A stretch of DNA of 64,000 nucleotides from Gloeobacter violaceus PCC 7421 (GCF_000011385.1 NC_005125.1:3658001-3722000); one strand, 5' to 3'; positions 18,002-26,798 are shown, numbered from the stretch's first letter. The notes: generated by a model not told the origin, from the sequence alone. Numbers and translations: made by a program.

Positions 18002-18496
18002 CTACGGTTTGCGCCGGTAGCTCGCCGTCATAAACCAATGCCACTGCCCGTCGTCGCCCAGCATATGCGATGTCATCACCCGGTGGTCGTCGCTCTTGAA
18101 TTCGATCACGTCCCTGTACTTTGCCGTCTTTGCTTCGGTGGACAGGGCGGGTCCCTCGGCATTGAGCGTCAGCACATTGTTGGATGTGTCCAGTTCGCCG
18201 TCGTACACCCAGAGACAGCTCATCATCGAGCCGACCCACGTGCCCACGTACCGCTGCTTTTGTGGGTCATAGCCAAGGGTCATCATCGTCGTCGCGGCAC
18301 CGCCACCGGGCATCCCACCCTGCCCCTCCGCCACAACCCACAGCCCTCCGAGCGATCGAACACTCTCGGTTCCTGTAGCCTTTTCAGAGGGCTGATCCGG
18401 ACCCATGGTCGCTTCCGTTTCGCATTCAATTTCGCATGTCCACTCACCCACAAGCTTCTGTAGCCACTGGTGTTCGTTCTGCGGTTCGGTCTGCAT
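18002..18496 (-). CDS. DUF1579 domain protein
   Basis: A 164-aa soluble protein from the ATG at 18496, chosen for its AGGAGT ribosome site; the frame is open to 18553. The DUF1579 pattern is clear: HQWLQKLVGEWTCEIE, SLGGLWVVAEGQG, MTLGYDPQKQRYVGTWVGSM and the YDGELD strand. The family is a lipocalin-like beta barrel of unknown role. It ends close to the start of other small enzymes and is probably monocistronic. Confidence 0.82.
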   Translation of the reverse strand: MQTEPQNEHQWLQKLVGEWTCEIECETEATMGPDQPSEKATGTESVRSLGGLWVVAEGQGGMPGGGAATTMMTLGYDPQKQRYVGTWVGSMMSCLWVYDGELDTSNNVLTLNAEGPALSTEAKTAKYRDVIEFKSDDHRVMTSHMLGDDGQWHWFMTASYRRKP

Positions 18497-18565
18497 CGTT
18501 GACTCCTGTTGGGTTTCGTTGGTCTCCACTGCTACGCCTCCTTCGCTGTCCAAAGTTTACCGCGA

Positions 18566-18676
18566 ATGTGGACTTTTGTCCATTTATACCACTGCCACAT
18601 CCTGGAACACGAGGACGGCGGCATGATGGGCACCGTTGAGGCGCGGCTGGTCGGCAAGGTTCCGCCACAAAAATAA
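18566..18676 (+). pseudogene. C-terminal remnant of a multicopper oxidase
   Basis: Thirty-six codons ending in TAA read YHCHILEHEDGGMMGTVEA near the middle. The HCHxxxHxxxxM pattern is the type 1/type 3 copper site found only at the end of multicopper oxidases. Nothing upstream continues the domain; the DNA runs into the promoter region of the DUF1579 gene. This is a relic of a deleted oxidase gene, too short to be functional. Confidence 0.75.
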
Positions 18677-18774
18677 TAAGGAGAGAACCGCAGTGGACAG
18701 CCACCCACTTGGCGGGTGGTGTTGATGTGCAGCCGGAAAAACGCGGTAGGATAGCGAAGTATCCAGGACTACAT

Positions 18775-19950
18775 ATGCGTTTGGCAACCCGGCTGGAGAA
18801 GCTCCAGTCCAACGTGTTTAGCTTGATGGACGAGGCCAAGGCCAGAGCCCGCCGAGCCGGCCTCGAAGTGGTGGACCTGTCGCTCGGTTCGTCGGACCTT
18901 TCCCCCCCGGCCCACGCGCTGGAGCGCATCCGCGAGTCGATTCTCGATCCGACTTCCCACGGCTATTTGCTCTTTCAGGGCACCCGCTCCTTCCGCGAAG
19001 CCTGCGCCGCCTGGTACGAACGCCGCTACGGTCTGGCGCTCGACCCGGAGACCGAAATTCTGCCGCTCATCGGTTCTCAAGAAGGTACCGCCCACATCCC
19101 GCTCGCGGTGCTCGATCCGGGCGATGTGGCACTATTGACGGATCCGGGTTATCCGTCCCACGAGGGGGGAGTGCACCTAGCGGGCGGTCAGATCTATCCG
19201 CTGGCCCTCAGGCCCGAGACGGGCTATCTACCGCAACTGGAGCAGATCCCCGAGGAAGTGCTGGAGCGCAGCCGCCTGCTGGTACTGAGCTATCCCCACA
19301 ATCCCACCGCCGCCACGGCGACCCTCGCCTACTTCGAGCGGGCAGTCGCCTTTTGCCGCGCCCACGACATCGTCCTGGTCCACGATTTTCCCTACGCCGA
19401 CTTTCACCTGTCCGGCGAGCAGCCGCCCTCGATTTTGCAGGCCGACCGCGAGCGGGCCGTGGCGATCGAATTTTTCAGCCTCTCCAAGTCGTTCCACATG
19501 GGAGGCTTTCGCATCGGCTTCGCCGTCGGCAACCGCGATCTTGTCGCCGCCCTGCGCCAGGTGAAGGCGAGCATCGATTTCAACCAGTACCGCGGCATCT
19601 TAGACGGGGCGGAAGCGGCCCTGCGCGGTCCGCAGGACTATGTGCGCGAGGCGGTGGCCGTCTTTCGTGCTCGTCGCGACCGGGCGGTGGCGGCCCTCGC
19701 CCAGGCCGGCTGGCAGGTACCTGCCCCCGAGGCGACGATGTACCTGTGGGCGGCGCTACCGGAGTGCTGGCGCGGTTCTTCGGCCGAATTTTGCATCCGG
19801 CTGGTGGAGCAAACGGGCGTGGCCCTCGCCCCCGGCTCCGGGTTCGGTTCCTCCGGTGAAGGCTACGTGCGCTTCGCACTGGTGCGCTCGGAGGACATGC
19901 TCGAACGGGCAATTGCGCAGATTGCCGGGTTTTTGCAGAGAAGCTGTTAG
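18775..19950 (+). CDS. Class I/II PLP-dependent aminotransferase
   Basis: A 391-aa fold-type I aminotransferase. Landmarks are LSLGSSDLSPPAHAL, HGYLLFQGTRSFREA, the tyrosine-stacking region DPGYPSHEGG, SYPHNPTAATA, VHDFPYADFH and the Schiff-base Lys in FSLSKSFHMGGFRIGF. It resembles LL-diaminopimelate and related aminotransferases. The ATG at 18775 has AGGA 8 nt upstream and matches family length; the frame is open from 18709. Amino donor not predictable with confidence. Confidence 0.88.
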   Translation: MRLATRLEKLQSNVFSLMDEAKARARRAGLEVVDLSLGSSDLSPPAHALERIRESILDPTSHGYLLFQGTRSFREACAAWYERRYGLALDPETEILPLIGSQEGTAHIPLAVLDPGDVALLTDPGYPSHEGGVHLAGGQIYPLALRPETGYLPQLEQIPEEVLERSRLLVLSYPHNPTAATATLAYFERAVAFCRAHDIVLVHDFPYADFHLSGEQPPSILQADRERAVAIEFFSLSKSFHMGGFRIGFAVGNRDLVAALRQVKASIDFNQYRGILDGAEAALRGPQDYVREAVAVFRARRDRAVAALAQAGWQVPAPEATMYLWAALPECWRGSSAEFCIRLVEQTGVALAPGSGFGSSGEGYVRFALVRSEDMLERAIAQIAGFLQRSC

Positions 19951-20027
19951 AGCAGGTGTCACGGTAAAACTGCTCCCCGCCCAGGTTTCCAGCTGCCCTT
20001 CTGGGCGCAGCGCACACGCAGAACTGT

Positions 20028-20216
20028 GCCGCAGTCGACACGCATCGTGCAGGCCCTGGAAGAATAAACCGCTCCCACCCACACAGCCTCGTTCTCAGTA
20101 GTGCCGCTAAGTCCGGGGGGTGTCGGGGGGCCGGCAGCCCCTCGACGCGGGGAGGGGGAGAGCGCGAGAGGGGAACCCGAAGGGGGTTCCGCCTCTCGCT
20201 CCACAGACTATCGTGC
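20028..20216 (+). repeat. 189-bp dispersed element, copy A
   Basis: This stretch aligns without gaps, with about 20 mismatches by eye, to the reverse complement of 26320-26508. It starts GCCGCAGTCGACACGC and ends CACAGACTATCGTGC. It contains a long hairpin at 20164-20199 with arms GCGAGAGG/CCTCTCGC continued by GGAACCC/GGGTTCC. It lies between the convergent aminotransferase and the 225-aa secreted-protein gene. Most differences cluster in a 30-bp central segment. No coding potential is conserved. Confidence 0.88.
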
Positions 20217-20294
20217 AAAACCAACCGCCAGGTGTCAGGTTGAAAGCCAACACATCGAGCTTCCCTGATGGTGTCCGGGCAACTTGAAACCGCT

Positions 20295-20972
20295 CTAGAA
20301 GCCGATCAGTTCCAGGTTCACCCCAAAGCTGGTGTCGGTGCGAATGGATGAATTGACCCACTGGACGGTAGTAGTCAGCCGCAGGCGCGGATTGAGCGAA
20401 TAGCCGAATTCAAGCAGCAGCCGGGTAATTGCCCCACCCTCATCGGGGGTCACCCACGAAGGGATAAACGCGATATCGGCGGCCCGCGGCGAGAGGGCGA
20501 ATAAAAACTTGGCCCCCGCCTCCAGACCGTTGCGGGTGATCCCGTCGATCACCAGGTTGCGGTAGCCGAACTGGGGGGCGATGTTGAAGTACGACCCAAG
20601 GGGCAGGATGTAATAGCGTGCGTTTGCCCCCCACTGCTGGTTGCTGGTGCCGCTGCGCCAAAAATCGCCGCTCAAGCTCAGGCGCGTCCCCCCCAGAACG
20701 ATATCCTGCAGCGTCGCGCTATAGGCAATTTCACCGCTGCGGCTGGGGGTGAAGGCGATACCGATGCCTAGGCGGGTCGGAAAGGCCTGGCCGTTTTCGA
20801 TGTCGTAGAGCAAATCCGGCGGGTTGGCGATCCAGCGGCGGAAGACCGGGCTTTCTCGCTCCAGTTCGGAGTTGGGCAGCGGTTTGGATCCCGGCGGCGC
20901 GAGGGGAGTCTGGGCAGCGGCGCCGATGGCCGTCAGCAACAGCAGCACCGCAACGCAGGACCAGCAGTGCAT
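20295..20972 (-). CDS. Secreted protein, probably beta-rich (outer-membrane-like)
   Basis: A 225-aa protein with a signal peptide (CVAVLLLLTAIGAAAQ). The mature part alternates hydrophobic and polar residues in strand-like stretches (LGIGIAFTPSRSG, RLSLSGDFWRSG, NIAPQFGYRNLVIDG, LRLTTTVQWVNS) and ends in Phe (NLELIGF), as outer-membrane beta-barrel proteins often do. The ATG at 20972 overlaps the nitroreductase stop (TGATG), so translation is coupled. No named family; barrel fold is inference. Confidence 0.75.
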   Translation of the reverse strand: MHCWSCVAVLLLLTAIGAAAQTPLAPPGSKPLPNSELERESPVFRRWIANPPDLLYDIENGQAFPTRLGIGIAFTPSRSGEIAYSATLQDIVLGGTRLSLSGDFWRSGTSNQQWGANARYYILPLGSYFNIAPQFGYRNLVIDGITRNGLEAGAKFLFALSPRAADIAFIPSWVTPDEGGAITRLLLEFGYSLNPRLRLTTTVQWVNSSIRTDTSFGVNLELIGF

Positions 20973-22492
20973 CACTCGCCGCCCCGCTGCGGCTGCGGGC
21001 GGCCAAGGGTGGTGATATAGAGCACGGCCTCCTGCTCTGGGATACCCAGCACTTCGTTGACCTCGTCGTCGAAGAACCCGCCGATGCCGCTCACCCCCAA
21101 TCCCAGGCGGATGGCGGCCAGGTTGAGCCGTTGGCCGAGGTGGCCGCTGTCGAGATGAAGCGTGCGGTAGACCCGCTCGCCGAAGCGCTCCGCCGCTGCC
21201 TCTAAATCGGCGGTATGGATGACGACGGCACCGCTGTCGCGGCCGAGTTCCTGACCCAGACAGAGGTGGTGCACCTCGCGGCGAAAGTGCTTGAAGCGAA
21301 TCTGGCGCAACTCGCCCGCCCGGGGCGCGTAGTAATAGCAACCCGCCTCCAGACCCTCCACACCCAGCACGACCACAAAGGTCGAGAGCAAGAACAAATG
21401 GGCGTACTGCGGATCGGGATCCAACCCTTGATCCTTGTAGCGCTGCGGCCGGTAGGTGAAATCGAGCAGGGCGGCCAACTCGTCAAATCTGAGATCCGCA
21501 CCGGTGTACTGCCGGGTGGAGCGGCGGCGCAAGATGGTCTCGTCCAATTGCCCCCGCCAGTCGAGCGCTTCCCCAGCCACCGGCACCTTCAGACAAAACG
21601 GAAAGTTGTATTTGTCCTCGGTTCCGCAGTCGCTCACAGGCCCTTTGGGGGGGGCGACGAGCTTGGACACCTCGTGCAGGTAAGCGAGGCGCTGGCCCTC
21701 GGGAATGGGCGGGTAATCGAACTGCACCGGCGAGGGCAGAGCCGTGGGACCGTCTTCGCGGTCCGCATCCGCCCCCTCGGCGAGTACGGCCACCGCCAGC
21801 ACTTCCTCTTCTGAGGCCGGCAAAAATAACAGCGCGTTGAGCCCGTCGTCGGCAAACCCGGTAATCAGCCGGACGCGATAATCGGCGAGGGCGGCCGCCA
21901 GTTCCAGATTGCCCAGCAGGTGGCCGCTATCCAGAAAGACCCGCCGGTAGGCCCGATCTTCATACCGCCATGCCGAGCGATAAAACACGCCACTGACCAC
22001 GACCGCGTAGGAAGCGCGCTCGAAGGCGGGATGCCCGAAACACGCCTCGCGGGCTTCCTCCCACACATCCCCGCTCCAGAAGCGCACCAGACTGTGGCTG
22101 GGCACCTGGTAGTTGTAGATCCCAGGCGGCAAGCGCGGATCGTCGCCACGGCTTACCAGATACACTTCCGCCGGGTACAGCCCGCCCGCCGAAGGGGCGG
22201 CGCGCATATAAAAAGGCCGCTCGGGGTAGGCCACCACCGCCGTCGCCCCGTAAGTGAGATAGAGCACCCGCGACAGGCGGCTGCGCGGATCATCCGCCTG
22301 CTCCAGCGGCTGGCCGGGCAGGTAGGGCCTCAGATCGAGCAGTTCGCCGGTGCGGTACTCCTTGGTGGCGGTGGGCTGCTGCGACCAGTCGAGGGCGCTC
22401 CGGCGCCGGGTCAGACCTTCGGGAGAGTACTTGGTCTTCTCGTGGTAAAAGAGGCAAAAAGGAGACGCCCCAGGGGCCTGCGAACGCGCCAT
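20972..22492 (-). CDS. Double-domain SagB/ThcOx-type nitroreductase
   Basis: A 506-aa flavoprotein with two nitroreductase-fold halves. The first half (about 55-260) has RAAPSAGGLYPAEVYLVSR, the FMN-phosphate loop of SagB-type dehydrogenases, and LDSGHLLGNLELAAA. The second half (about 315-500) has RRRSTRQYTGADL, the common nitroreductase opening, then LHLDSGHLGQRLNLAA and GIGGFFDDEVNEVLG. Some SagB enzymes oxidise azolines in peptide natural products, but no precursor or cyclodehydratase gene lies nearby. Role here unknown; operon with the secreted protein. Confidence 0.88.
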   Translation of the reverse strand: MARSQAPGASPFCLFYHEKTKYSPEGLTRRRSALDWSQQPTATKEYRTGELLDLRPYLPGQPLEQADDPRSRLSRVLYLTYGATAVVAYPERPFYMRAAPSAGGLYPAEVYLVSRGDDPRLPPGIYNYQVPSHSLVRFWSGDVWEEAREACFGHPAFERASYAVVVSGVFYRSAWRYEDRAYRRVFLDSGHLLGNLELAAALADYRVRLITGFADDGLNALLFLPASEEEVLAVAVLAEGADADREDGPTALPSPVQFDYPPIPEGQRLAYLHEVSKLVAPPKGPVSDCGTEDKYNFPFCLKVPVAGEALDWRGQLDETILRRRSTRQYTGADLRFDELAALLDFTYRPQRYKDQGLDPDPQYAHLFLLSTFVVVLGVEGLEAGCYYYAPRAGELRQIRFKHFRREVHHLCLGQELGRDSGAVVIHTADLEAAAERFGERVYRTLHLDSGHLGQRLNLAAIRLGLGVSGIGGFFDDEVNEVLGIPEQEAVLYITTLGRPQPQRGGE

Positions 22493-22527
22493 CAGCCTTC
22501 AGCGGTGCAGTGCTACCGCATGATAGC

Positions 22528-23121
22528 CTACGGCTGCTCGCCCACCGGCAGCGGACTGTGCTGCGCTTCGTCGGGGACATCCTGGGCGGGAGCCACCTCG
22601 GGAGCCGCCGCCCCCTGCCAGGCCAATTGCATCGCCTGCAGCACCAGTTCGGGATCGACAAGCTTGCCGCGGTGGCGCAAGGTCCAGTGCAAGTGCGGTC
22701 CGGTGGAGCGTCCCGTGCTGCCCACCGCCGCCACCACTTCCCCGGCGCGCACCGTCTGGCCTTCCTGGACGCCCACGGCGCTGATGTGGCAATACGTACT
22801 CGTCCAATCGCCCGAGGTGACGACGACATGCCAGCCGCAACGCCCGTCGTAGCGCACCGTGCGCACCTGCCCGTCGGCCCAGGCCCGGATGTAGGTGCCC
22901 ACCGGTGCGGGCATGTCGAGGCCGCTGTGAAATTCGCGGCGACGGGCGCCGGTGGGCGAGGTGCGCCAGCCGAAGCGCGAAGAAAAGCCGCTGAAGTTTT
23001 CAAGCGGAAAGGAGACCTGCCGCCACAGCGCCAGTTGGGCATTTTCGCTGGCCGGGGCCGGTAGGCCCAGACTTGCAAGCAAAATGGCGACCAGAACTGG
23101 CCTGCACCACATCGACGGCAT
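22528..23121 (-). CDS. M23 (LytM-type) metallopeptidase, secreted
   Basis: A 197-aa protein with a signal peptide (LVAILLASLGLPAPASE). The peptidase domain has HSGLDMPAPVGT (zinc His and Asp), TYCHISAVGVQEGQTV and GPHLHWTLRHRG (HxH zinc motif), so all zinc ligands are present. The family cleaves peptidoglycan cross-links or acts as a regulator of amidases. It lies 35 bp upstream of the nitroreductase gene, on the same strand. Confidence 0.92.
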   Translation of the reverse strand: MPSMWCRPVLVAILLASLGLPAPASENAQLALWRQVSFPLENFSGFSSRFGWRTSPTGARRREFHSGLDMPAPVGTYIRAWADGQVRTVRYDGRCGWHVVVTSGDWTSTYCHISAVGVQEGQTVRAGEVVAAVGSTGRSTGPHLHWTLRHRGKLVDPELVLQAMQLAWQGAAAPEVAPAQDVPDEAQHSPLPVGEQP

Positions 23122-23229
23122 CTCCCCACAACTGCCGTAAGCTTACCCCAAAGTGGGGAAATGCAAGAACAATATATCCTCCGCAAGGGAGAGGCCCGGT
23201 GAGGGATCTCCACCGCCTAAGATGGTCTG

Positions 23230-24171
23230 ATGCTCCTCGATGCCTGTGACCTGCACAAGTCCTACGGTGAGCGGCAGGCGGTGGCCGGTCTGACGTTTCA
23301 GGTGGCGGCGGGCGAAATTTTTGGATTGCTCGGGCCGAACGGGGCCGGCAAATCGACCACCATCAAGATGCTCGCGGGGCTGGTGAGGCCGGATAGAGGG
23401 TCGGTCCGGGTGGCGGGTCTGGAGCTGGCCCGTTCGGCCTGCGAGGCGAAGCGCCTGGTGGGCATCGTGCCCCAGGAGTTGGCCGTCTATCCGGGGCTGA
23501 GCGCCCGCGACAATCTTGCTTTTTGGGGCGAACTTTACGGCCTGTCCGGCAGGCGTCTGGCGGAGCGCATCGGGGCGGTGCTCGAAGTGGTGGGCCTTGC
23601 CGAGCGCGGGCGCGAACCGGTCGAACGCTTCTCCGGCGGCATGCAGCGGCGGTTGAACCTGGCGATTGGCCTGATTCACGAGCCGCGCCTGCTGCTACTC
23701 GACGAACCGACCGTAGGGGTGGACCCCCAGAGCCGCAACCGCATCTTCGAGGGCATCGAACAACTGAGCCGCGCAGGGATGGCGATCGTCTACACCAGCC
23801 ACTACCTGGAGGAAGTCGAACGCCTCTGCCGGCGCGTCGCGATCGTGGACGGCGGCCGGCTGGTTGCCGAGGGCACTCCGGCCCAGTTGCAATCGGGAGC
23901 GGGTCACGGTCTGGTGGTGCTCACGGTGCAGCAGCCGCTGGAGGAGACGGCCGGGGCGCTTGCCGCTCTGGCGGGGGTGGTTGGGGTACACCAGGAAGAA
24001 GGGAGCGGACGGGTGACAATCGCGGCGGAGCGCCCCCAGCAGGTGCTTGTAGCGGCGCTGGAAGTACTTGGCAAGGCGGAGATCGGCGTTTTGGGCGTGC
24101 AACTGATCGAATCGAGTCTGGAGGCGGTCTTTTTGCAACTGACCGGCCGTTCGCTCAGGGACGAATCATGA
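23230..24171 (+). CDS. ABC transporter ATP-binding protein (ABC-2 exporter)
   Basis: A 313-aa ATPase. Walker [16 protein letters not shown]-loop [15 protein letters not shown], signature [15 protein letters not shown], Walker [14 protein letters not shown] and the switch His in [10 protein letters not shown] are all intact. The extended C-terminal part is typical of drug- or lipid-export DrrA/NatA-like ATPases. Its stop overlaps the permease start by 4 bp (ATGA), so the two subunits are translationally coupled. Confidence 0.95.
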   Translation: MLLDACDLHKSYGERQAVAGLTFQVAAGEIFGLLGPNGAGKSTTIKMLAGLVRPDRGSVRVAGLELARSACEAKRLVGIVPQELAVYPGLSARDNLAFWGELYGLSGRRLAERIGAVLEVVGLAERGREPVERFSGGMQRRLNLAIGLIHEPRLLLLDEPTVGVDPQSRNRIFEGIEQLSRAGMAIVYTSHYLEEVERLCRRVAIVDGGRLVAEGTPAQLQSGAGHGLVVLTVQQPLEETAGALAALAGVVGVHQEEGSGRVTIAAERPQQVLVAALEVLGKAEIGVLGVQLIESSLEAVFLQLTGRSLRDES

Positions 24172-25379
24172 ACACCCTGCGTCAGATCTGGGCGCTTACC
24201 TGGAAAGATCTGCGCCTGCTGGCAGGTGATCGCACGGCCATCGTCACCCTTTTCATCCTGCCGGCGCTGTTTTTGCTGGTGATGAGCCAGGCGCTCGCCG
24301 GGCTCTACAACCGCAGCCAGCTGCCGCGGGTAATCACCCTCAACGCCGATCGCGGAGTTGTGGCTGCGAAGATTCTGGGCAGGCTTTCCGGGTCGGTGCG
24401 CCTGGAGGCCGCCGCCGATCGCCCGGCGGCCGAGGCGCGCCTGAGAAGCCGCGAGGCGGCGGCGGCGGTCATCTTCGGCGAAGACTTCAGCCGTCTGGTC
24501 GAGGGTGGTGGGCAACCGAGCGTCGGTTTCATCGTCGATCCGGCCGCTCCGCGCGAGTTGCTCGCTCCTATTCAAGGGGCGATTCGGGGGGCGGCGGAGC
24601 GCACCCTGGCCGAGGTGGTGCTGCCCATTCGTCTGCGCGAGCGCGTCGATGACCTGGCCGCCCAGAGCCCGGACCCGCTGGTTTTTTTGCCGCTGGCGGG
24701 TGCCTTCGACAATTTGCAGGTGGGGGAAGTTGCGATCAAAGAGGAGTACCCGAGCGGCAGCGCTCCGCCCGCCCAGCGCCCCAGTAGTCTTCAGCAGAAC
24801 GTCCCGGCCTGGACGATCTTCGGCATTTTCTTCATCGTGAACGCCCTGGCGCTTTCGATCTTGCGCGAGCGGCAGAGCGGCACCCTCACCCGCCTTGCGG
24901 CGGCACCTTTGCGTATTCCTGTGCTGCTTGCGGGCAAACTGCTGCCTTTCTATTTGATCAATCTCGTCCAGGCGGCTTTGATGTTTGCCCTGGGGATCTT
25001 CGGACTTGGGCTTGTGGTGGGGGCGCAGTGGCCGGCGCTCATCCTGGTCACCCTGGCCGTCGCGGCGGTGGCCACCAGCCTGGGGCTGCTCATCGCCACC
25101 CTCTTCGAGACGCCTGAGCAGTTGGGGGGGATCGCCAGTGTGCTGGTGGTCGTGCTCGCCGCCCTGGGGGGCATTTTGGTGCCTGGTTTCGTGATGCCCG
25201 AATTGATGCGTAAACTGGCCGCCCTCACCCCCCAGTACTGGGCCTTGGAAGGCTATCAAAACGTGCTGTTGCGCAACGAAGGCGTTGTCGGAGTCCTTCC
25301 GCAGGTGGGGGTGTTGCTGCTGTTCGCCATTGGGCTGTTTCTACTTGCCACCTGGCGACTTGGCCGCGCGCCTGTTTGA
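24168..25379 (+). CDS. ABC-2 type transporter permease
   Basis: A 403-aa membrane subunit of the exporter. One N-terminal transmembrane helix (AIVTLFILPALFLLVMSQAL) is followed by a large extracytoplasmic domain (about residues 45-215), then five helices including TIFGIFFIVNALALSIL, which is the ABC-2 core pattern (YhgE/DrrB/YhiH type). The start codon overlaps the ATPase stop. With the ATPase it would form a homodimeric exporter; substrate unknown. Confidence 0.93.
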   Translation: MNTLRQIWALTWKDLRLLAGDRTAIVTLFILPALFLLVMSQALAGLYNRSQLPRVITLNADRGVVAAKILGRLSGSVRLEAAADRPAAEARLRSREAAAAVIFGEDFSRLVEGGGQPSVGFIVDPAAPRELLAPIQGAIRGAAERTLAEVVLPIRLRERVDDLAAQSPDPLVFLPLAGAFDNLQVGEVAIKEEYPSGSAPPAQRPSSLQQNVPAWTIFGIFFIVNALALSILRERQSGTLTRLAAAPLRIPVLLAGKLLPFYLINLVQAALMFALGIFGLGLVVGAQWPALILVTLAVAAVATSLGLLIATLFETPEQLGGIASVLVVVLAALGGILVPGFVMPELMRKLAALTPQYWALEGYQNVLLRNEGVVGVLPQVGVLLLFAIGLFLLATWRLGRAPV

Positions 25380-25382
25380 GTG

Positions 25383-25411
25383 TTGACGTCACCGGAGCCC
25401 GTGTATACATT
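25383..25411 (+). promoter_or_regulatory. Promoter of the DUF1778/GNAT module
   Basis: TTGACG (25383-25388) and TACATT (25406-25411) are spaced by 17 bp. The palindrome TGTATACA (25402-25409) overlaps the -10 box and would suit autorepression by the antitoxin. A start site near 25418 rules out a translation start at 25414. Confidence 0.6.
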
Positions 25412-25437
25412 GAATGCACAACGCCGATCGGCGGCAT

Positions 25438-25737
25438 ATGGGAAAAGCGATGGCGGCTTCAGACGGAAACCTTCGAGGGAAAGACGTGGTGATCAACTTG
25501 CGGGCCGAGCAGGGCCAGCGCGAGCTGATCGACCGGGCAGCGAAGGTGCTCGGTAAAAACCGCTCCGATTTTATGATCGAGAGCGCCTTGCGCGCTGCCG
25601 AAACGGTTTTGCTCGATCGGGTGTTTTTTGATCTGGACGAAGCCTCTTACGCACGGTTCGTGGAGGCATTGGAGAGTCCCCCGGCTGTGAATGCACGTTT
25701 GCTCGCCACCCTCACTGCTGAAGCTCCCTGGGAGTAG
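25438..25737 (+). CDS. DUF1778 family antitoxin (ribbon-helix-helix, TacA-like)
   Basis: A 99-aa protein; the ATG at 25450 is an alternative start with GGGA before it. The N-terminal RHH part reads VVINLRAEQGQRELIDRAAK and LGKNRSDFMIESALRAAE, the DUF1778 hallmark, and the tail (FFDLDEASYARFVEALE) is the toxin-wrapping region. It lies 8 bp upstream of the GNAT gene. DUF1778 proteins neutralise GNAT toxins that acetylate aminoacyl-tRNA and repress their own operon. Confidence 0.9.
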   Translation: MGKAMAASDGNLRGKDVVINLRAEQGQRELIDRAAKVLGKNRSDFMIESALRAAETVLLDRVFFDLDEASYARFVEALESPPAVNARLLATLTAEAPWE

Positions 25738-25745
25738 CCCGATGG

Positions 25746-26276
25746 GTGGTCCAAGTGGAATCCGTTAAGCCCAGTGCACCGGAATTATTGGCGGCGCATC
25801 ACGAACTTGTCGGGTTCTGCTGCAAGGAATTGGCATTGAACGAATGGCTCGTAAAGCGTGCAAGGCAGAATCAAAACACGGGCGCTTCGCGCACTTTTGT
25901 CGTCTGCATTGGAGTTCGGGTTGTGGCTTATTACTGCCTGGCTATGGGCTCGGTCAGTTCGCACATCGCTCCGGGCAAAGTCCGTCGTAATATGCCGGAT
26001 CCGATTCCCGTAGCAGTGATTGGTCGGCTTGCAGTGGACAAGAGCTATGAAGGGCAAGGGTACGGCAAGGGGTTGGTGAAAGACGCGGTGCAGCGGGTGA
26101 TTCAGATGAGCCAGGTAATTGGGGTACGGGCGATCCTGGTGCATGCCGTCTCTGTCCAGGCCAAATCGTTTTACCTCAACCGTGGTTTCTTGGAGTCGCC
26201 CGTAGAAGCGATGACCTTGATGTTGCCGATGCAGGACGCGCTGCGAATCTACGCTGTTGCCTTCCGGCCATCCTGA
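25746..26276 (+). CDS. GNAT toxin (TacT/AtaT-like)
   Basis: A 176-aa acetyltransferase with a GTG start at 25746. Typical TacT features are FCCKELALNEWLVKRAR near the start, TFVVCIGVRVVAYYCLAMGSV, the acetyl-CoA loop AVDKSYEGQGYGKGLVKDA, and FYLNRGFLESP near the end, including the usual catalytic Tyr. The family blocks translation by acetylating charged tRNA. Paired with the DUF1778 gene just upstream. Confidence 0.9.
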   Translation: MVQVESVKPSAPELLAAHHELVGFCCKELALNEWLVKRARQNQNTGASRTFVVCIGVRVVAYYCLAMGSVSSHIAPGKVRRNMPDPIPVAVIGRLAVDKSYEGQGYGKGLVKDAVQRVIQMSQVIGVRAILVHAVSVQAKSFYLNRGFLESPVEAMTLMLPMQDALRIYAVAFRPS

Positions 26277-26319
26277 AAATTGCTTCCGCGTCACCCTGGA
26301 CAATTCCTTTGTTGGCTTG

Positions 26320-26508
26320 GCACGAGAGTCTGTGGGGCGAGAGGTGGAACCCCCTTCGGGTTCCCCTCTCGCGCTCTCCTCCTCCCCGCGTCGAGGGGCT
26401 GCCGGCCCCCCGACACCCCCCGGACTTCACGGCATGGTTGAGTACGAGCATTAGCGGGTGGGATGGGTTTATTCTTTCAGGGCCTGCACGACGCGTGTCG
26501 ACTGCGGC
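26320..26508 (-). repeat. 189-bp dispersed element, copy B
   Basis: Reverse-complement partner of 20028-20216, the same length to the base. It begins GCACGAGAGTCTGTGGGG and ends GACTGCGGC on the plus strand. Like copy A it lies between convergent genes, here the GNAT toxin and the CPXCG protein. The hairpin GCGAGAGG...CCTCTCGC is kept. Frames that cross it are not genes. Confidence 0.88.
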
Positions 26509-26593
26509 GAAGGGGCCGGCCGGTCGTTGGGCTGCGGGTGGGTTGGGGAGTGAGGGGGCTGGGGTGAAGGTTGTGTTCCGATGGGCCGTAAGG

Positions 26594-26779
26594 CTATTCC
26601 ACGTCCGCTTCGATCGATGGTCGCAGCGTCTTGCGCGAAATCTTGACCGTCAGAACGTTCGGGCGGCAGCAGACCTGGCAGTCTTCGGTATAAACCTGTC
26701 GCCAGCCCGCGCTTGAATCGACGAAGGTCTGATTCTCTTCGCCGCAGTAAGCGCAGCGGTACGATGCTGTTTGTTCCAT
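26594..26779 (-). CDS. CPXCG-type small cysteine-rich protein
   Basis: A 61-aa protein with two zinc-ribbon-like CxxC pairs: YRCAYCGEEN and EDCQVCCRPN, spaced by the conserved VDSSAGWRQVYTEDC. This is the full pattern of the CPXCG cysteine-rich family found across bacteria. The start at 26779 fits the family exactly; the longer frame upstream is the reverse of other sequence. Role unknown; metal binding likely. Confidence 0.88.
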   Translation of the reverse strand: MEQTASYRCAYCGEENQTFVDSSAGWRQVYTEDCQVCCRPNVLTVKISRKTLRPSIEADVE

Positions 26780-26798
26780 GGAGACGATTGGGGGGCCT

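Noticed and set aside
20107-20361. Open frames crossing the 189-bp element (also 26257-26454)
   Set aside because: Their similarity to each other is explained by the repeat; they lack starts and conserved protein features.
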